A DNA stretch of 25,680 nt from Candidatus Gastranaerophilales bacterium (GCA_910587055.1 CAJUKY010000024.1:1-25680), one strand, 5' to 3'. Shown: positions 1 through 8,282, counted from the first letter of the stretch. Made by a program: numbers and translations. Notes: generated by a model not told the origin, from the sequence alone.

Positions 1-667
1 GTTTAGGGGTGTTTGAAATGTGGTCTTCCCCTCTTATGATGTGTGAAATTTTCATTAACATATCATCGATTACAACGGCGAAATTATAAGTAGGAGTGCC
101 GTTTGATTTCATAATTACAAAATCGCCGATAAGACTTGTATCAAATTTTAATTCACCTTTTACAAGGTCGTTAAAAATTAATTCTTTGTGTTCAACTTTA
201 AACCTGATAGAGGGCTTTACACCTTTTGCTCTGAGCTCTGCCTTCTGCTCTTCTGTTAAATTAAGGCATTTTCTTGAATATACGTATGCCTTATGGTTTT
301 TCATTGCTTCTTCTTTTTCCGCTTCAAGTTCTTCCGTTGTGCAGAAGCATTCATAAGCATATCCTTTATCTATAAGCATTTGAGCATATTTAGGGTATAT
401 ATCAAATCTTTGACTTTGATAATAAGGGCCGTATTCTCCGCCTACATCGGGGCCTTCATCCCATTCAAGGCCTAAAGCTTTCAGGCTGTCAAAGATATTT
501 TGCGTATATTCCTGATTGCTTCGCTCTAAATCAGTATCTTCAATTCTTAAAACAAATTTTCCGCCTGTTTTTTTTGCGTACAAATAATTGAATAATGCGG
601 TTCTTGCTGTTCCTATGTGAAGGTTTCCGCTTGGTGAAGGTGCTATTCTTACCCTTATATTTTCCAT
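1..667 (-). CDS. gltX: Glutamyl-tRNA synthetase, N-terminal part (runs off the window)
   Basis: Charges tRNA-Glu with glutamate in the cytoplasm (class I aminoacyl-tRNA synthetase). Reading the minus strand from the ATG at 667-665 gives an open frame of 222 codons to the window edge without a stop. The N-terminus has the class I signature as APSPSGNLHIGTAR (residues 9-22, HIGT being the HIGH variant), followed by GGKFVLRIEDTD and, near the edge, FVIMKSNGTPTYNFAVVIDD and HIIRGEDHISNTPK, all standard in bacterial GluRS. The KMSKS loop and anticodon-binding domain lie outside the window. A GGAGAAAG ribosome binding site sits just before the start. It is transcribed divergently from hom with an 86-bp gap. 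It could be a non-discriminating GluRS that also charges tRNA-Gln; the visible part does not decide this. Confidence 0.96.
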   Translation of the reverse strand, partial: MENIRVRIAPSPSGNLHIGTARTALFNYLYAKKTGGKFVLRIEDTDLERSNQEYTQNIFDSLKALGLEWDEGPDVGGEYGPYYQSQRFDIYPKYAQMLIDKGYAYECFCTTEELEAEKEEAMKNHKAYVYSRKCLNLTEEQKAELRAKGVKPSIRFKVEHKELIFNDLVKGELKFDTSLIGDFVIMKSNGTPTYNFAVVIDDMLMKISHIIRGEDHISNTPK

Positions 668-741
668 AATCTTTCTCCAAAAATTTTTAATATATAAAAA
701 TAATACATCAAACATTTTAGGATTAAAAAATATTTTTATTG

Positions 742-747
742 TATAAT
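742..747 (+). promoter_or_regulatory. Candidate -10 box for hom-thrC, nearly leaderless
   Basis: A perfect TATAAT lies only 6 bases before the hom ATG at 754. Initiation 6-8 bases after the box would give a transcript starting at or next to the ATG, which fits the lack of any ribosome binding site there. No convincing -35 hexamer is seen 16-18 bases upstream, so the call rests on the -10 box alone. Confidence 0.4.
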
Positions 748-753
748 TCGTTT

Positions 754-2013
754 ATGGAAAATAAGAAATTGAAAATCGGGATTATAGGGCTTGGAACAGT
801 AGGCACGGGAGTTGTTAAGGTTTTAAAAAACTTTGATAACGTGGAAATTGTGGCTGCTGCTGTCAGAAATTTAAACAAAAAAAGGGATGTTGAAGTTTCA
901 AATATAACGGATGACCCTTTTAAAATTGTAAATAATCCTGAAATTGATGTTGTGGTTGAAGTTGCGGGCGGATGCAATCCTGCATATGAACTTATTACGA
1001 CTGCCATTAAAAATAAAAAACATATCGTAACGGCAAACAAAGAACTGCTTGCAAAATTCGGTGCTCAAATATTTGACCTTGCAAATGAAAACAACGTTGC
1101 CGTTTTATATGAAGCAGCTGTTGCGGGCGGTATTCCAATCATCGGGCCTATTAAAACCACATTAAAAGGAAATACGTTTACAAAAGTGGCAGGTATTTTA
1201 AACGGCACCACAAACTACATCTTAACAAAGATGGAAGAAAAAAATATTTCTTATCAGGAATGTCTGAAAGACGCTCAGGCTCTCGGGTATGCAGAAGCTG
1301 ACCCGACAGGTGATGTTGAAGGATATGATGCTATGTATAAAATAGCAACCCTTGCCAATATTACTTTTCACAAGAGAATTGATGTAAATAAAATTTACCG
1401 CGAAGGCATTACAAAAATCTCCGCAGATGATATAAAAACAGCTGATGAACTCGGGTATAAAATAAAATTGATAGGTTTAGCACAAAAGGCAGAAGGCGGA
1501 GAGCTTGATATCAGGGTTCATCCTATGCTTATACAAAAAGAAAATATGATATCAAAAATCAATAACGCGCTGAATGCCGTATTATTAGAGGGTTTCCCTG
1601 TTGATAAAGTTATGTTTACAGGCCCCGGGGCAGGAGAATTTCCTACGGCAAGCTCCGTTGTCGGGGATATTTTGCAAATAGCCGGTGAATTTCCGCATGC
1701 TGATGTGGTTTTACCTTTGCACAGATGTATTCATAAAGAGCCTGCAAACCAAATTGATATTAAACATACGAAAAACAAATATTATATTTCAATTAAAGCA
1801 CCGAATTCAAAAGGCACAATCGGTGTTTTAGGAACCGTTTTCGGTGAAAATAACATAAATATTTTGAGTCTTCTTCAAAAAGGAGTAAAAGAAGACGGCA
1901 CCGCGCAGGTTATTGTTATAACTGAAGAAGCGGCTGAATCTGATATTCAAAATGCTATTGATAAATTAAAAGCACACAATATTGAAATTAACAATTTAAT
2001 AAGGGTAATGTAA
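754..2013 (+). CDS. hom: Homoserine dehydrogenase
   Basis: Reduces aspartate semialdehyde to homoserine with NAD(P)H, the branch step to threonine and methionine. The 419-residue product is of the usual length for the stand-alone bacterial enzyme. It starts with a Rossmann motif GIIGLGTVGTG (residues 9-19), has the substrate-domain motifs ILNGTTNYILT and ADPTGDVEGYDA, and ends in an ACT-type regulatory domain (about residues 345-419, beginning SIKAPNSKGTIG), which in this family senses threonine. The ATG at 754 is preferred over an in-frame TTG at 739, because the TTG overlaps a TATAAT box. There is no clear ribosome binding site. thrC follows after 3 bases, so the two are surely cotranscribed. 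No homoserine kinase gene (thrB) is present in the window, although thrC needs its product. Confidence 0.96.
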   Translation: MENKKLKIGIIGLGTVGTGVVKVLKNFDNVEIVAAAVRNLNKKRDVEVSNITDDPFKIVNNPEIDVVVEVAGGCNPAYELITTAIKNKKHIVTANKELLAKFGAQIFDLANENNVAVLYEAAVAGGIPIIGPIKTTLKGNTFTKVAGILNGTTNYILTKMEEKNISYQECLKDAQALGYAEADPTGDVEGYDAMYKIATLANITFHKRIDVNKIYREGITKISADDIKTADELGYKIKLIGLAQKAEGGELDIRVHPMLIQKENMISKINNALNAVLLEGFPVDKVMFTGPGAGEFPTASSVVGDILQIAGEFPHADVVLPLHRCIHKEPANQIDIKHTKNKYYISIKAPNSKGTIGVLGTVFGENNINILSLLQKGVKEDGTAQVIVITEEAAESDIQNAIDKLKAHNIEINNLIRVM

Positions 2014-2016
2014 ATT

Positions 2017-3075
2017 ATGGCAAGATACAACGGATTAATTGATAAATATAAAGAATACCTTCCTGTGAGCGATAAAACGCCATTTGTTACACTTTGCGAA
2101 GGAAACACACCTTTAATTAAGGCGGATAATTTAGCAAAACACTTAGGTTTAGACTGTGAAATTTATTTAAAATATGAAGGCTCAAACCCGACGGGCAGCT
2201 TTAAAGACCGCGGTATGACAATGGCAGTTTCAAAGGCTAAAGAAGAAGGCTCAAAAGCCATAATTTGCGCCTCTACAGGAAATACATCCGCTGCAGCAGC
2301 TGCATACGGTGCAAGAGCGGGTTTAAAATGCTACGTATTAATTCCTGACGGTTATATTGCACTCGGCAAATTGTCTCAGGCTATGATGTACGGGGCTGAA
2401 GTAATTGCGATTAACGGAAATTTTGATGAAGCGCTTGAAGCTGTAAGGGAAATTTCCGCAAATTATCCCATAACTCTTGTAAATTCAGTAAACCCATACA
2501 GAATTGAAGGTCAAAAAACAGGCGCGTTTGAAATTATTGAAGCGCTTGAAGATGCACCGGATTATCATTTTATTCCTGTCGGAAATGCCGGAAATATCAC
2601 TGCTTACTGGAAGGGGTATAAGGAATTTTATAATCTTAAAAAATCAAGCCATCTGCCTAAAATGATGGGTATTCAGGCAGAAGGGGCAGCTGCGATTGTT
2701 AAAAAACAAAGAATTATGCATCCTGAAACCATTGCAACAGCCATCAGAATAGGCAATCCTGCAAGCTGGAAACAGGCAGAAGCTGCCCGCGATGAATCAA
2801 ACGGCACAATTGATATGGTAAATGATGAAAAAATCGTTGAAGCTTATAAACTGCTTGCAGAGCTTGAAGGTGTATTCTGTGAGCCGGCAAGTGCCGCAAG
2901 TGTTGCAGGGCTTATAAAATTAAAAGATACAATTAAGCCGAAATCAAGAATTGTATGTATTTTAACCGGAAACGGACTTAAAGACCCTGATTGTGCCATT
3001 AAAAACGCAGTTTCTCAGGTGCAGAAAACAAGCGCCGATATTAAAGATATTGTAAAATTAATGAAATTATCTTAA
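2017..3075 (+). CDS. thrC: Threonine synthase
   Basis: PLP enzyme that converts O-phosphohomoserine to threonine. The 352-residue length fits the short bacterial class of threonine synthases. The PLP-binding lysine is K63 in GSNPTGSFKDRGM, followed by the phosphate and cofactor motifs CASTGNTSAAAAAYGARAG and FIPVGNAGNITAYWKG, and the C-terminal SAASVAGLIKL and CILTGNGLKDPD found in this family. It starts 3 bases after the hom stop codon, with AAGGG about 12 bases upstream inside the end of hom, so translational coupling is likely. With hom it covers two of the three steps from aspartate semialdehyde to threonine; the kinase must be encoded elsewhere. Confidence 0.96.
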   Translation: MARYNGLIDKYKEYLPVSDKTPFVTLCEGNTPLIKADNLAKHLGLDCEIYLKYEGSNPTGSFKDRGMTMAVSKAKEEGSKAIICASTGNTSAAAAAYGARAGLKCYVLIPDGYIALGKLSQAMMYGAEVIAINGNFDEALEAVREISANYPITLVNSVNPYRIEGQKTGAFEIIEALEDAPDYHFIPVGNAGNITAYWKGYKEFYNLKKSSHLPKMMGIQAEGAAAIVKKQRIMHPETIATAIRIGNPASWKQAEAARDESNGTIDMVNDEKIVEAYKLLAELEGVFCEPASAASVAGLIKLKDTIKPKSRIVCILTGNGLKDPDCAIKNAVSQVQKTSADIKDIVKLMKLS

Positions 3076-3138
3076 TTTTTCGGGCAATTTTTTACCTTCA
3101 GATGTTTTATAAGAGCATAATATGAAGGCAGGGTTTTT

Positions 3139-3870
3139 GTGGCATACGATATTTCAAATAATACGGCATATATAGACGGTTCAACGGGGCCGTATTCAAA
3201 TAGGACAAAAGGCGCTAAATACGGTGCAAATGCCATGCGCAATTATCATTCCTATATTAATGACTTTAAAGTTGATACAACCGTTCCAAATCCCGATGTT
3301 TTTACTAAAGGTGCAAGTGTAAAAAGCATAAGAAGAATGGAAAAAGAGGCGGAAAAGCTTGAAAGGGAATTTCTTCCGCCGGTTGATTTTGTTTTAAAAT
3401 ATGCTCCTAAAATGGGCAAAATAAAGGCATTTTTCTCACGCATGTTTACAGGCGCCGCAATTGACAGACAAGCGCTTTTAGGCCACAGTTTTGAAGAGAT
3501 GGGCAAAAATGTTTCAATAAGCCTTGAAGAAGCCGATGCACCATTTAAGGAAGAAGCATTTTCAGATATTAATGAAAATTTAACATCAAAGGCTTTTGAT
3601 GTGAATAATGACGGAGAAATTGATATTTCCGAAATGGCCATATCTACCGTTATAGCTGATGTTTTAAGTAAAGATGAAGCTGAAATACCGCCCGAATTAA
3701 CTGTTTTAGACCTTAAAAAAGCTGACGGCAGCTATACAAATGATGGTGAGGATAAAATGCTTGCATTCTGCAAGGAAGAAAATCTTGAAATGGCCTCTGC
3801 CGTTGCAAAAGACATCCATTCAAAATTAAAGCTCGGTAAAGCTCAGGACAAATTTTTGAAAAAATTGTAA
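3139..3870 (+). CDS. Orphan protein with one EF-hand calcium-binding loop
   Basis: A 243-residue protein of unknown function. It opens with a polar, Asn/Tyr/Ser-rich stretch and no signal peptide, then a charged helical segment (SIRRMEKEAEKLEREF, about residues 62-77) and a basic patch around KIKAFFSRMF. Residues 154-165 (DVNNDGEIDISE) match the canonical 12-residue EF-hand loop at positions 1, 3, 5, 9 and 12, with Gly at 6 and Ile at 8. Only one such loop is visible. The start is a GTG; the nearby ATG at 3122 is in another frame. It stands alone downstream of thrC (63-bp gap) and converges on the next gene. Proteins of this general look are common orphans in gut Melainabacteria-like genomes, but that is recollection, not proof. 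Calcium binding is a reasonable prediction; the biological role is not known. Confidence 0.8.
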   Translation: MAYDISNNTAYIDGSTGPYSNRTKGAKYGANAMRNYHSYINDFKVDTTVPNPDVFTKGASVKSIRRMEKEAEKLEREFLPPVDFVLKYAPKMGKIKAFFSRMFTGAAIDRQALLGHSFEEMGKNVSISLEEADAPFKEEAFSDINENLTSKAFDVNNDGEIDISEMAISTVIADVLSKDEAEIPPELTVLDLKKADGSYTNDGEDKMLAFCKEENLEMASAVAKDIHSKLKLGKAQDKFLKKL

Positions 3871-3902
3871 TTTGAAACAACATTTCAGGGCAATGTTAAA
3901 CA

Positions 3903-3935
3903 GCCTAAAATACTTGCAATACAAGGGTTTTAGGC
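3903..3935. terminator. Hairpin between convergent genes, possible bidirectional terminator
   Basis: GCCTAAAA (3903-3910) pairs with TTTTAGGC (3928-3935), and an inner CTTG/CAAG stem extends it. It lies between two convergent genes, where a shared terminator is expected. Neither side has a proper run of T after the stem, so it may be only part of a termination signal. Confidence 0.4.
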
Positions 3936-3985
3936 AATATCTGAAAAACGCTGATTTTATGCAGGTTTAAAAAAATTATACAGCC

Positions 3986-4633
3986 TTATTTTTTGTTGTT
4001 TTTGCCAAAACCTGCAATATATATGGTAGCCGGGCCTTCAGCACATTCCAGTATATAGTCTAAATCCGTCATTTCATGTTTTGCAGGTGCTTTTTTGGTT
4101 TCTTTTGCAGGGAAAAATGTATTTAAAGCATTTTTCAAAACAGCAAGGCTCATAAGGGCAAATGCACCTACCACGGCGCTATACATAGCGACTCTGCTTG
4201 CTTTTTTGGCGGCAAAGCTTGTGGCCAGATTTTCTTTAATTTCCGTTGTTTTGCCTGAATTTTTAACTCTTTTAAAGTATGAAGTTAAAGTTTTCTTGGC
4301 AGAATGCTCAATATCAGCTTCATGGAGATTTTTTAATGTACCTTTAGGGTCGATTTCAAGAGCTTCTTTGCTTTTTTCAAAAATATCGGCTACAAGAGGT
4401 TTAATATTATCATTGTTTTTTATCTCATCCTCAATAAGCTTGATTTCAGCGGCTCTTGCTGACATTGCTTTATATTTTATATCGTTTTTAACTGAATCCG
4501 TGAAATAATTTTTGTGTTCTTCAGTTGTCAAAGGAACAAGATAAGTAGCGGCATACCCGAGCGCAGCACCCGCTATGCCTGCTTTTGGCACGCTGATATT
4601 TCTATTCTCATTATTAATCGGGTCTGTTCTCAT
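3986..4633 (-). CDS. Orphan membrane protein with two hydrophobic segments
   Basis: A 215-residue protein of unknown function. A glycine/alanine-rich hydrophobic segment lies near the N-terminus (about residues 17-35, KAGIAGAALGYAATYLVPL), a charged, lysine/glutamate-rich helical middle spans about 36-143, and a second hydrophobic segment follows (about 147-167, around RVAMYSAVVGAFALMSL). The tail is short, ending in KNNKK. The first segment begins after a short polar leader without a cleavable-signal pattern, so a hairpin-like membrane protein is more likely than an exported one. ATG at 4633 follows AGGATAAAAG. It has an almost consensus sigma70 promoter about 115 bases upstream and a leader of roughly 105 bases with a strong hairpin, which suggests good expression and possibly post-transcriptional control. 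It converges on the EF-hand gene; whether the two proteins cooperate is unknown. Confidence 0.75.
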   Translation of the reverse strand: MRTDPINNENRNISVPKAGIAGAALGYAATYLVPLTTEEHKNYFTDSVKNDIKYKAMSARAAEIKLIEDEIKNNDNIKPLVADIFEKSKEALEIDPKGTLKNLHEADIEHSAKKTLTSYFKRVKNSGKTTEIKENLATSFAAKKASRVAMYSAVVGAFALMSLAVLKNALNTFFPAKETKKAPAKHEMTDLDYILECAEGPATIYIAGFGKNNKK

Positions 4634-4658
4634 CTTTTATCCTATAACACAATGAAAC

Positions 4659-4689
4659 CACGCTAAACAGTCAAAAAAAATTTAGCATG
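4659..4689 (-). promoter_or_regulatory. Hairpin in the 5' leader of the 215-residue membrane protein gene
   Basis: In the leader RNA, CAUGCUAAA pairs with UUUAGCGUG (9 bp with one G-U pair), then one mismatch and three more A-U pairs. The 13-base loop begins with eight U. It ends about 25 bases before the start codon and leaves the AGGA ribosome binding site free. There is no T-run after the stem, so it is not a normal terminator. It could be an RNA stability or protein-binding element. Confidence 0.45.
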
Positions 4690-4747
4690 TTTTTAGTTCT
4701 ATTCGCAGTCCTAACCTAGCTTTTGAACTTTTTTATAAATTTTTAAT

Positions 4748-4776
4748 ACTATACCATAACAGAAAAAACTTGTCAA
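4748..4776 (-). promoter_or_regulatory. Near-consensus sigma70 promoter for the 215-residue membrane protein gene
   Basis: On the minus strand TTGACA (4776-4771) and TATAGT (4753-4748) are separated by exactly 17 bases. This is the best promoter in the window. The predicted start is near 4741, giving a leader of about 105 bases before the ATG at 4633. Confidence 0.8.
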
Positions 4777-4874
4777 CAGTTTTTTAAATAAAAACCGTTT
4801 TAAATTTGTTTCTCCCTCAAAACCCTTGATATAGCTAAGTTTCCCCGATTATTTTTTCTCCGTGTAAAAATATT

Positions 4875-4997
4875 TTAGCCTGCAATGCTCAATGCGCCCC
4901 ACATGCAAAGCATTCCAAAAGCGCTTATAATAAGCCAGAAGTGGGCTACAGGGTGAATATTGTTCCACACGCTAAAAATTAAAGATTTCTTTTCCAT
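4875..4997 (-). CDS. 40-residue single-pass membrane microprotein
   Basis: A complete small frame from ATG (4997-4995) to TAA (4877-4875) inside the 438-bp gap between the 215-residue membrane protein gene and mutS. The product begins MEKKSLIFSVWNNIHPVAHF and continues with a hydrophobic stretch WLIISAFGMLCMWGALSIAG to the end. This gives a short basic N-terminus, an Asn/His/Pro segment and one transmembrane helix (about residues 20-40) with the C-terminus at the membrane edge. Residue composition is protein-like (three Trp, two His, no low-complexity run) despite the AT-rich surroundings. A ribosome binding site is not evident; a weak TTGTAG-N17-TTAAAT promoter may lie upstream and would give a very short leader. 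I do not recognise the family. The rest of the gap holds the promoter and leader described separately and AT-rich sequence without further signals. Confidence 0.55.
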   Translation of the reverse strand: MEKKSLIFSVWNNIHPVAHFWLIISAFGMLCMWGALSIAG

Positions 4998-5071
4998 AGT
5001 AATAATATACATTTAATATTCAATTTTTATATCCTACAAAAACATTACTTTTACAAAATTGATTAGTATAT

Positions 5072-7525
5072 TTATTTGTTTACTTTAACCATATTTTTAG
5101 TGCGAAAATTCTGTGCACATTCTATAACATAAGGCGGTAAATTTGCATCTCTTGCAACGTTTAGACCTTTGCTGTCCGTTGAAACCCCGTGTTCAAGGCA
5201 TCTTTCATTTTTTTCGCCGTTATTTTTTAAAACAAGACGATAATTTATAACGGAATCAAGCTCTTCTTCAAGTATCATAAGGTCGTGAAAATGTGTTGCA
5301 CAGGCGCATTTAGCCCTGATTTTTTCTGCAATGTATTTTATAATTCCGTAAGATACACTCACAGCATCGTTATAGGAGGTGCTCTTTCCTGTTTCATCAA
5401 GCAGGATAAGACTTTCCTCTGTTGAATTTCTTAAAATTTCAGCTATATCAAGCATTTCGCACATAAAAGCGGAGTGTCCTTCGGGTAAATTATCAGACGC
5501 ACCCATTCTTGCATAAATTTTATCAACGGGATTTGCCTCGAAAACCCTCGCGGGAACGAAGGAACCGGACTGCGCCATTATAATAAGGGCTGCCATTTCG
5601 CGTAAATAGGTGGATTTTCCTATCATATTGGCACCTGTAATGATTTTGCATCTTTTGATATCGTGAAAATCCACATCCAGAGCATCTATCGAACCTTCTT
5701 TATCCGTTAGAATTCTTATCAATACAGGATGTGCACCTTTTTCAACTTTATATTTAAAGCTATTTGTGAATTTGGGACGTGTAAAACCATATTTTAAAGC
5801 TGTTTTTGCAAAGGATAAAATTACGTCTTTAAGCGCTACATCAGCGGAAAATTCCCTCAAAGGCCCGGTTAATTCTTTAGCATACTCCCTCAATTTTAAA
5901 AATGTATCAAACTCAATTTCATAAGATTTTAATTTCAGGCTTAAAATTTTTTCTTCAATTTCAAGGAGAGTTTTTGTTGTATATTTTTCAACAGAGGATA
6001 ATTTTTGTTTTAATGTGAAATTTTCAACCGTGTTTTTAAATTTAACGGCGTCAGATGGGGTTAAATCTATTGAATAGCCTGTGTTTTTGGCATAATTTAT
6101 TTTCAGGTTTTTAATTCCTGAAATCTGTCCGAGTTCTTCTTCATAATTTTCAATTTTATTTTCCAGTATTGAAATTTCACCCTTGATAGAATCCAGTACG
6201 CCGTTTGCGCCTTCTTGTATAATATTTCCCACCCTTATATTATTTGCGGGGTCATCTTTGATTGTTCTTTCTATAATATTTCTAAAATCAATTAATAGCT
6301 CATTTTCAGAGTTCGGTTTTAAGATTTCTGTATTAAAATCCGCTGTAATTTCGTTGAATTTTTCAATAATATTTAAAGTGTTTTTTATGGCTAAAAGCTC
6401 TTTGGGGCTTATGGTTCCGTTTGATAATTTGGATGAGAGCCTTGATGTATCCGATAAATTATCAAGTAAAGTGTCCAGAGCCTGCATTTTTTCAGGGTTT
6501 GACATTAATTCTTCAACCCCGTCCAGTCTTTTTTCAATTTGTTCAATATTATAAAGAGGTTCATTTAAAAATGAGGCTAAAAGCCTTTTGCCCATTGAGG
6601 TTTTGCACTCATCCAGCGCCCAGAGGATTGAGCCTGTTTTTTTATCATCATTTAAATTTTTGTTTAATTCAAGATTTTCCCGCGTTTTCCTGTTCATAAC
6701 AAGAAAGCTTGAAATATTGTATTTTTTTATAATATCAAGCTTTGGTGTGAAATTTTTTTGCGTTTTTTTAACATAATTTATAATTGAATTAGCGCATTTT
6801 AAGCCTGTTTTATATTCAAGCAGTTCATCTGTTTGAAATTCAAGAGAATAAAACCCTTCTTCAATAAGGGTGTAGTTAAATTTTTCCGCTATAATCCCGT
6901 CTATATCCGGTTCTTTATCGGGTACTGCTTTCATAGGCTCAATCAGTCTCGGTTTCATTTTTAAAAGCAGTTCGCTCGGGTTGATTTTTGAAAGCTCGCA
7001 TAAAATATTATCAAGCGTGCCCTCCGTTATAAGGAATTTGCCTGTTGAAACATCAGCGTAAGAAAGCCCGTATTTATTATTTTCTTTTAAAACGGATACT
7101 ATATAATTATTTTTCTTTGCATCCAGAAAACTTTCATCTATAAGGGTTCCCGTTGTGTAGGTTCTTATTATTTCCCTTTTTAAAATATCGCCTTTTTTAA
7201 TTTCATCTTTAGATTGAATCTGCTCTGCAATTGAGACTTTATATTTTTCTTTAATAAGTTTTGCTATATAAATATCCGAATTATGGTGCGGTACGCCTGC
7301 CATCGGTATTTCGCCCAGTTCCGTAAATTTTCTTTTTGTTAAGAGCACGCCGCATACTTTTGAGAGCACAACGGCATCTTCAAAATATGTTTCATAAAAA
7401 TCACCAAGACGGAAAAATATGACAGAATCAGGATTTTCCCTCTTTATGTCCAGATATTGTTTCAAACTTTTCGGCGCTTTATTAATATCAATATCACAGG
7501 ACTTAATAAAGTTTTGATATTCCAT
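5072..7525 (-). CDS. mutS: DNA mismatch repair ATPase MutS (divergent ATPase motifs)
   Basis: Recognises mismatches and small loops in DNA and signals repair. The 817 residues give the MutS1 domain order: the mismatch-recognition domain with the Phe-x-Glu motif (F43-Y44-E45 in RLGDFYETYFEDA), connector, long lever/clamp helices and the C-terminal ATPase. The ATPase has Walker A GANMIGKS (631-638), D710-E711 as Walker B in LILLDETGKSTS, and ATHFHDL near the end. Several motif positions differ from the usual forms: NMGGKS reads NMIGKS, DEIGRGTST reads DETGKSTSY, and the GxSTFM signature reads GHSAFM. It is slightly shorter than the E. coli protein (853 residues) because the C-terminal tail is reduced. 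No mutL lies nearby. The ATG at 7525 has no ribosome binding site. It is divergent from the next gene with a 67-bp gap. MutS1 is preferred over MutS2, since the N-terminal mismatch domain is present. Confidence 0.93.
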   Translation of the reverse strand: MEYQNFIKSCDIDINKAPKSLKQYLDIKRENPDSVIFFRLGDFYETYFEDAVVLSKVCGVLLTKRKFTELGEIPMAGVPHHNSDIYIAKLIKEKYKVSIAEQIQSKDEIKKGDILKREIIRTYTTGTLIDESFLDAKKNNYIVSVLKENNKYGLSYADVSTGKFLITEGTLDNILCELSKINPSELLLKMKPRLIEPMKAVPDKEPDIDGIIAEKFNYTLIEEGFYSLEFQTDELLEYKTGLKCANSIINYVKKTQKNFTPKLDIIKKYNISSFLVMNRKTRENLELNKNLNDDKKTGSILWALDECKTSMGKRLLASFLNEPLYNIEQIEKRLDGVEELMSNPEKMQALDTLLDNLSDTSRLSSKLSNGTISPKELLAIKNTLNIIEKFNEITADFNTEILKPNSENELLIDFRNIIERTIKDDPANNIRVGNIIQEGANGVLDSIKGEISILENKIENYEEELGQISGIKNLKINYAKNTGYSIDLTPSDAVKFKNTVENFTLKQKLSSVEKYTTKTLLEIEEKILSLKLKSYEIEFDTFLKLREYAKELTGPLREFSADVALKDVILSFAKTALKYGFTRPKFTNSFKYKVEKGAHPVLIRILTDKEGSIDALDVDFHDIKRCKIITGANMIGKSTYLREMAALIIMAQSGSFVPARVFEANPVDKIYARMGASDNLPEGHSAFMCEMLDIAEILRNSTEESLILLDETGKSTSYNDAVSVSYGIIKYIAEKIRAKCACATHFHDLMILEEELDSVINYRLVLKNNGEKNERCLEHGVSTDSKGLNVARDANLPPYVIECAQNFRTKNMVKVNK

Positions 7526-7592
7526 ATGTTTTATAATAAAATAAATGTATCAAAGGGGCAAAAAATTTAACAAATTTTTTAAGGAGAAATTT

Positions 7593-8264
7593 ATGGGCTG
7601 TTTAAAAGGAATATTCAGATTAATTGTATTTGCTGTTATTATAGCAGGATTTTTCTATCTGGACGGCCCCGGGTTTATTAAAGAAAAAATAGACGGTTAC
7701 ACAAGCCCCGAAAGAAATATTTTTGTCCAACAGGAAAAAGATTTCGGTAATCTTGCCGCAGTGCCTGCAGATTATATTTTTCAAAGGTCAATTACAATAG
7801 GAAAATACAGAAAAATTTTAGCTACGCATAAGCCTTCGGGGCAAAAAATCAGCCTTATTGATATCGGAGATACCACAACTTTAAATCAGGCGGATTTTTA
7901 TACGACAAAAATCGATCTTAAACTTTATCAGCTGCTTGATACCGTGAAAAATTCTCCGCTTGAGGTGAAAAATATTGAGATAGCGGAAAGAGGTACGATT
8001 TTAGCGAAAGGAAAAATTGTTCCGTATGTTAATTTTACGGCAAAGCTTAAAATTTTACCTTTAATTAAGATATCAGGTACAATTGCCGCTTATAATACCA
8101 AAAATGCGGATGATGGGATTGTGACCAGAATTTCAAATGTTATAAATCAGAATAAAGAAGACACGTCAACAAAAATCGTGCTTTCAATGCGTTTGAGCGG
8201 TAATTATTCATTTGAAACCACTCAAAATTTAATTAAATCGATAAGTTTTATAGGGATAAATTAG
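7593..8264 (+). CDS. Membrane-anchored protein of unknown function
   Basis: A 223-residue protein with an N-terminal hydrophobic anchor (about residues 6-22, GIFRLIVFAVIIAGFFYL) followed by a soluble, probably periplasmic part rich in beta-forming residues. I do not recognise the family. The distal half has an alternating hydrophobic pattern (for example VPYVNFTAKLKILPLIKISG) that suggests a beta-sandwich or lipid-binding type fold, as in some DUF2993-like proteins, but this is weak. The ATG at 7593 is chosen because AAGGAG lies 6 bases before it; the longer in-frame version from 7545 has no such site. It precedes the comM-like gene by 18 bases and is probably cotranscribed with it. A TATAAT at 7532-7537 could be its -10 box. 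Confidence 0.72.
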   Translation: MGCLKGIFRLIVFAVIIAGFFYLDGPGFIKEKIDGYTSPERNIFVQQEKDFGNLAAVPADYIFQRSITIGKYRKILATHKPSGQKISLIDIGDTTTLNQADFYTTKIDLKLYQLLDTVKNSPLEVKNIEIAERGTILAKGKIVPYVNFTAKLKILPLIKISGTIAAYNTKNADDGIVTRISNVINQNKEDTSTKIVLSMRLSGNYSFETTQNLIKSISFIGIN

Positions 8265-8282
8265 GCTTATGGTAATTATTTT

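Noticed and set aside
739..753. Longer hom protein from the TTG at 739
   Set aside because: The TTG overlaps the TATAAT box, and the family N-terminus begins cleanly at ATG 754.
4690..4740. Similarity of the leader at 4690-4740 (CTAGCTTTT) to the structured element at 11780-11792 (CTAGCTTATT)
   Set aside because: Shared bases are too few for a repeat family, and the surrounding folds differ.
6183..6776. Three plus-strand frames inside mutS
   Set aside because: Antisense to a full-length gene, rich in Phe/Ser/Ile as expected for the reverse of AT-rich coding sequence.
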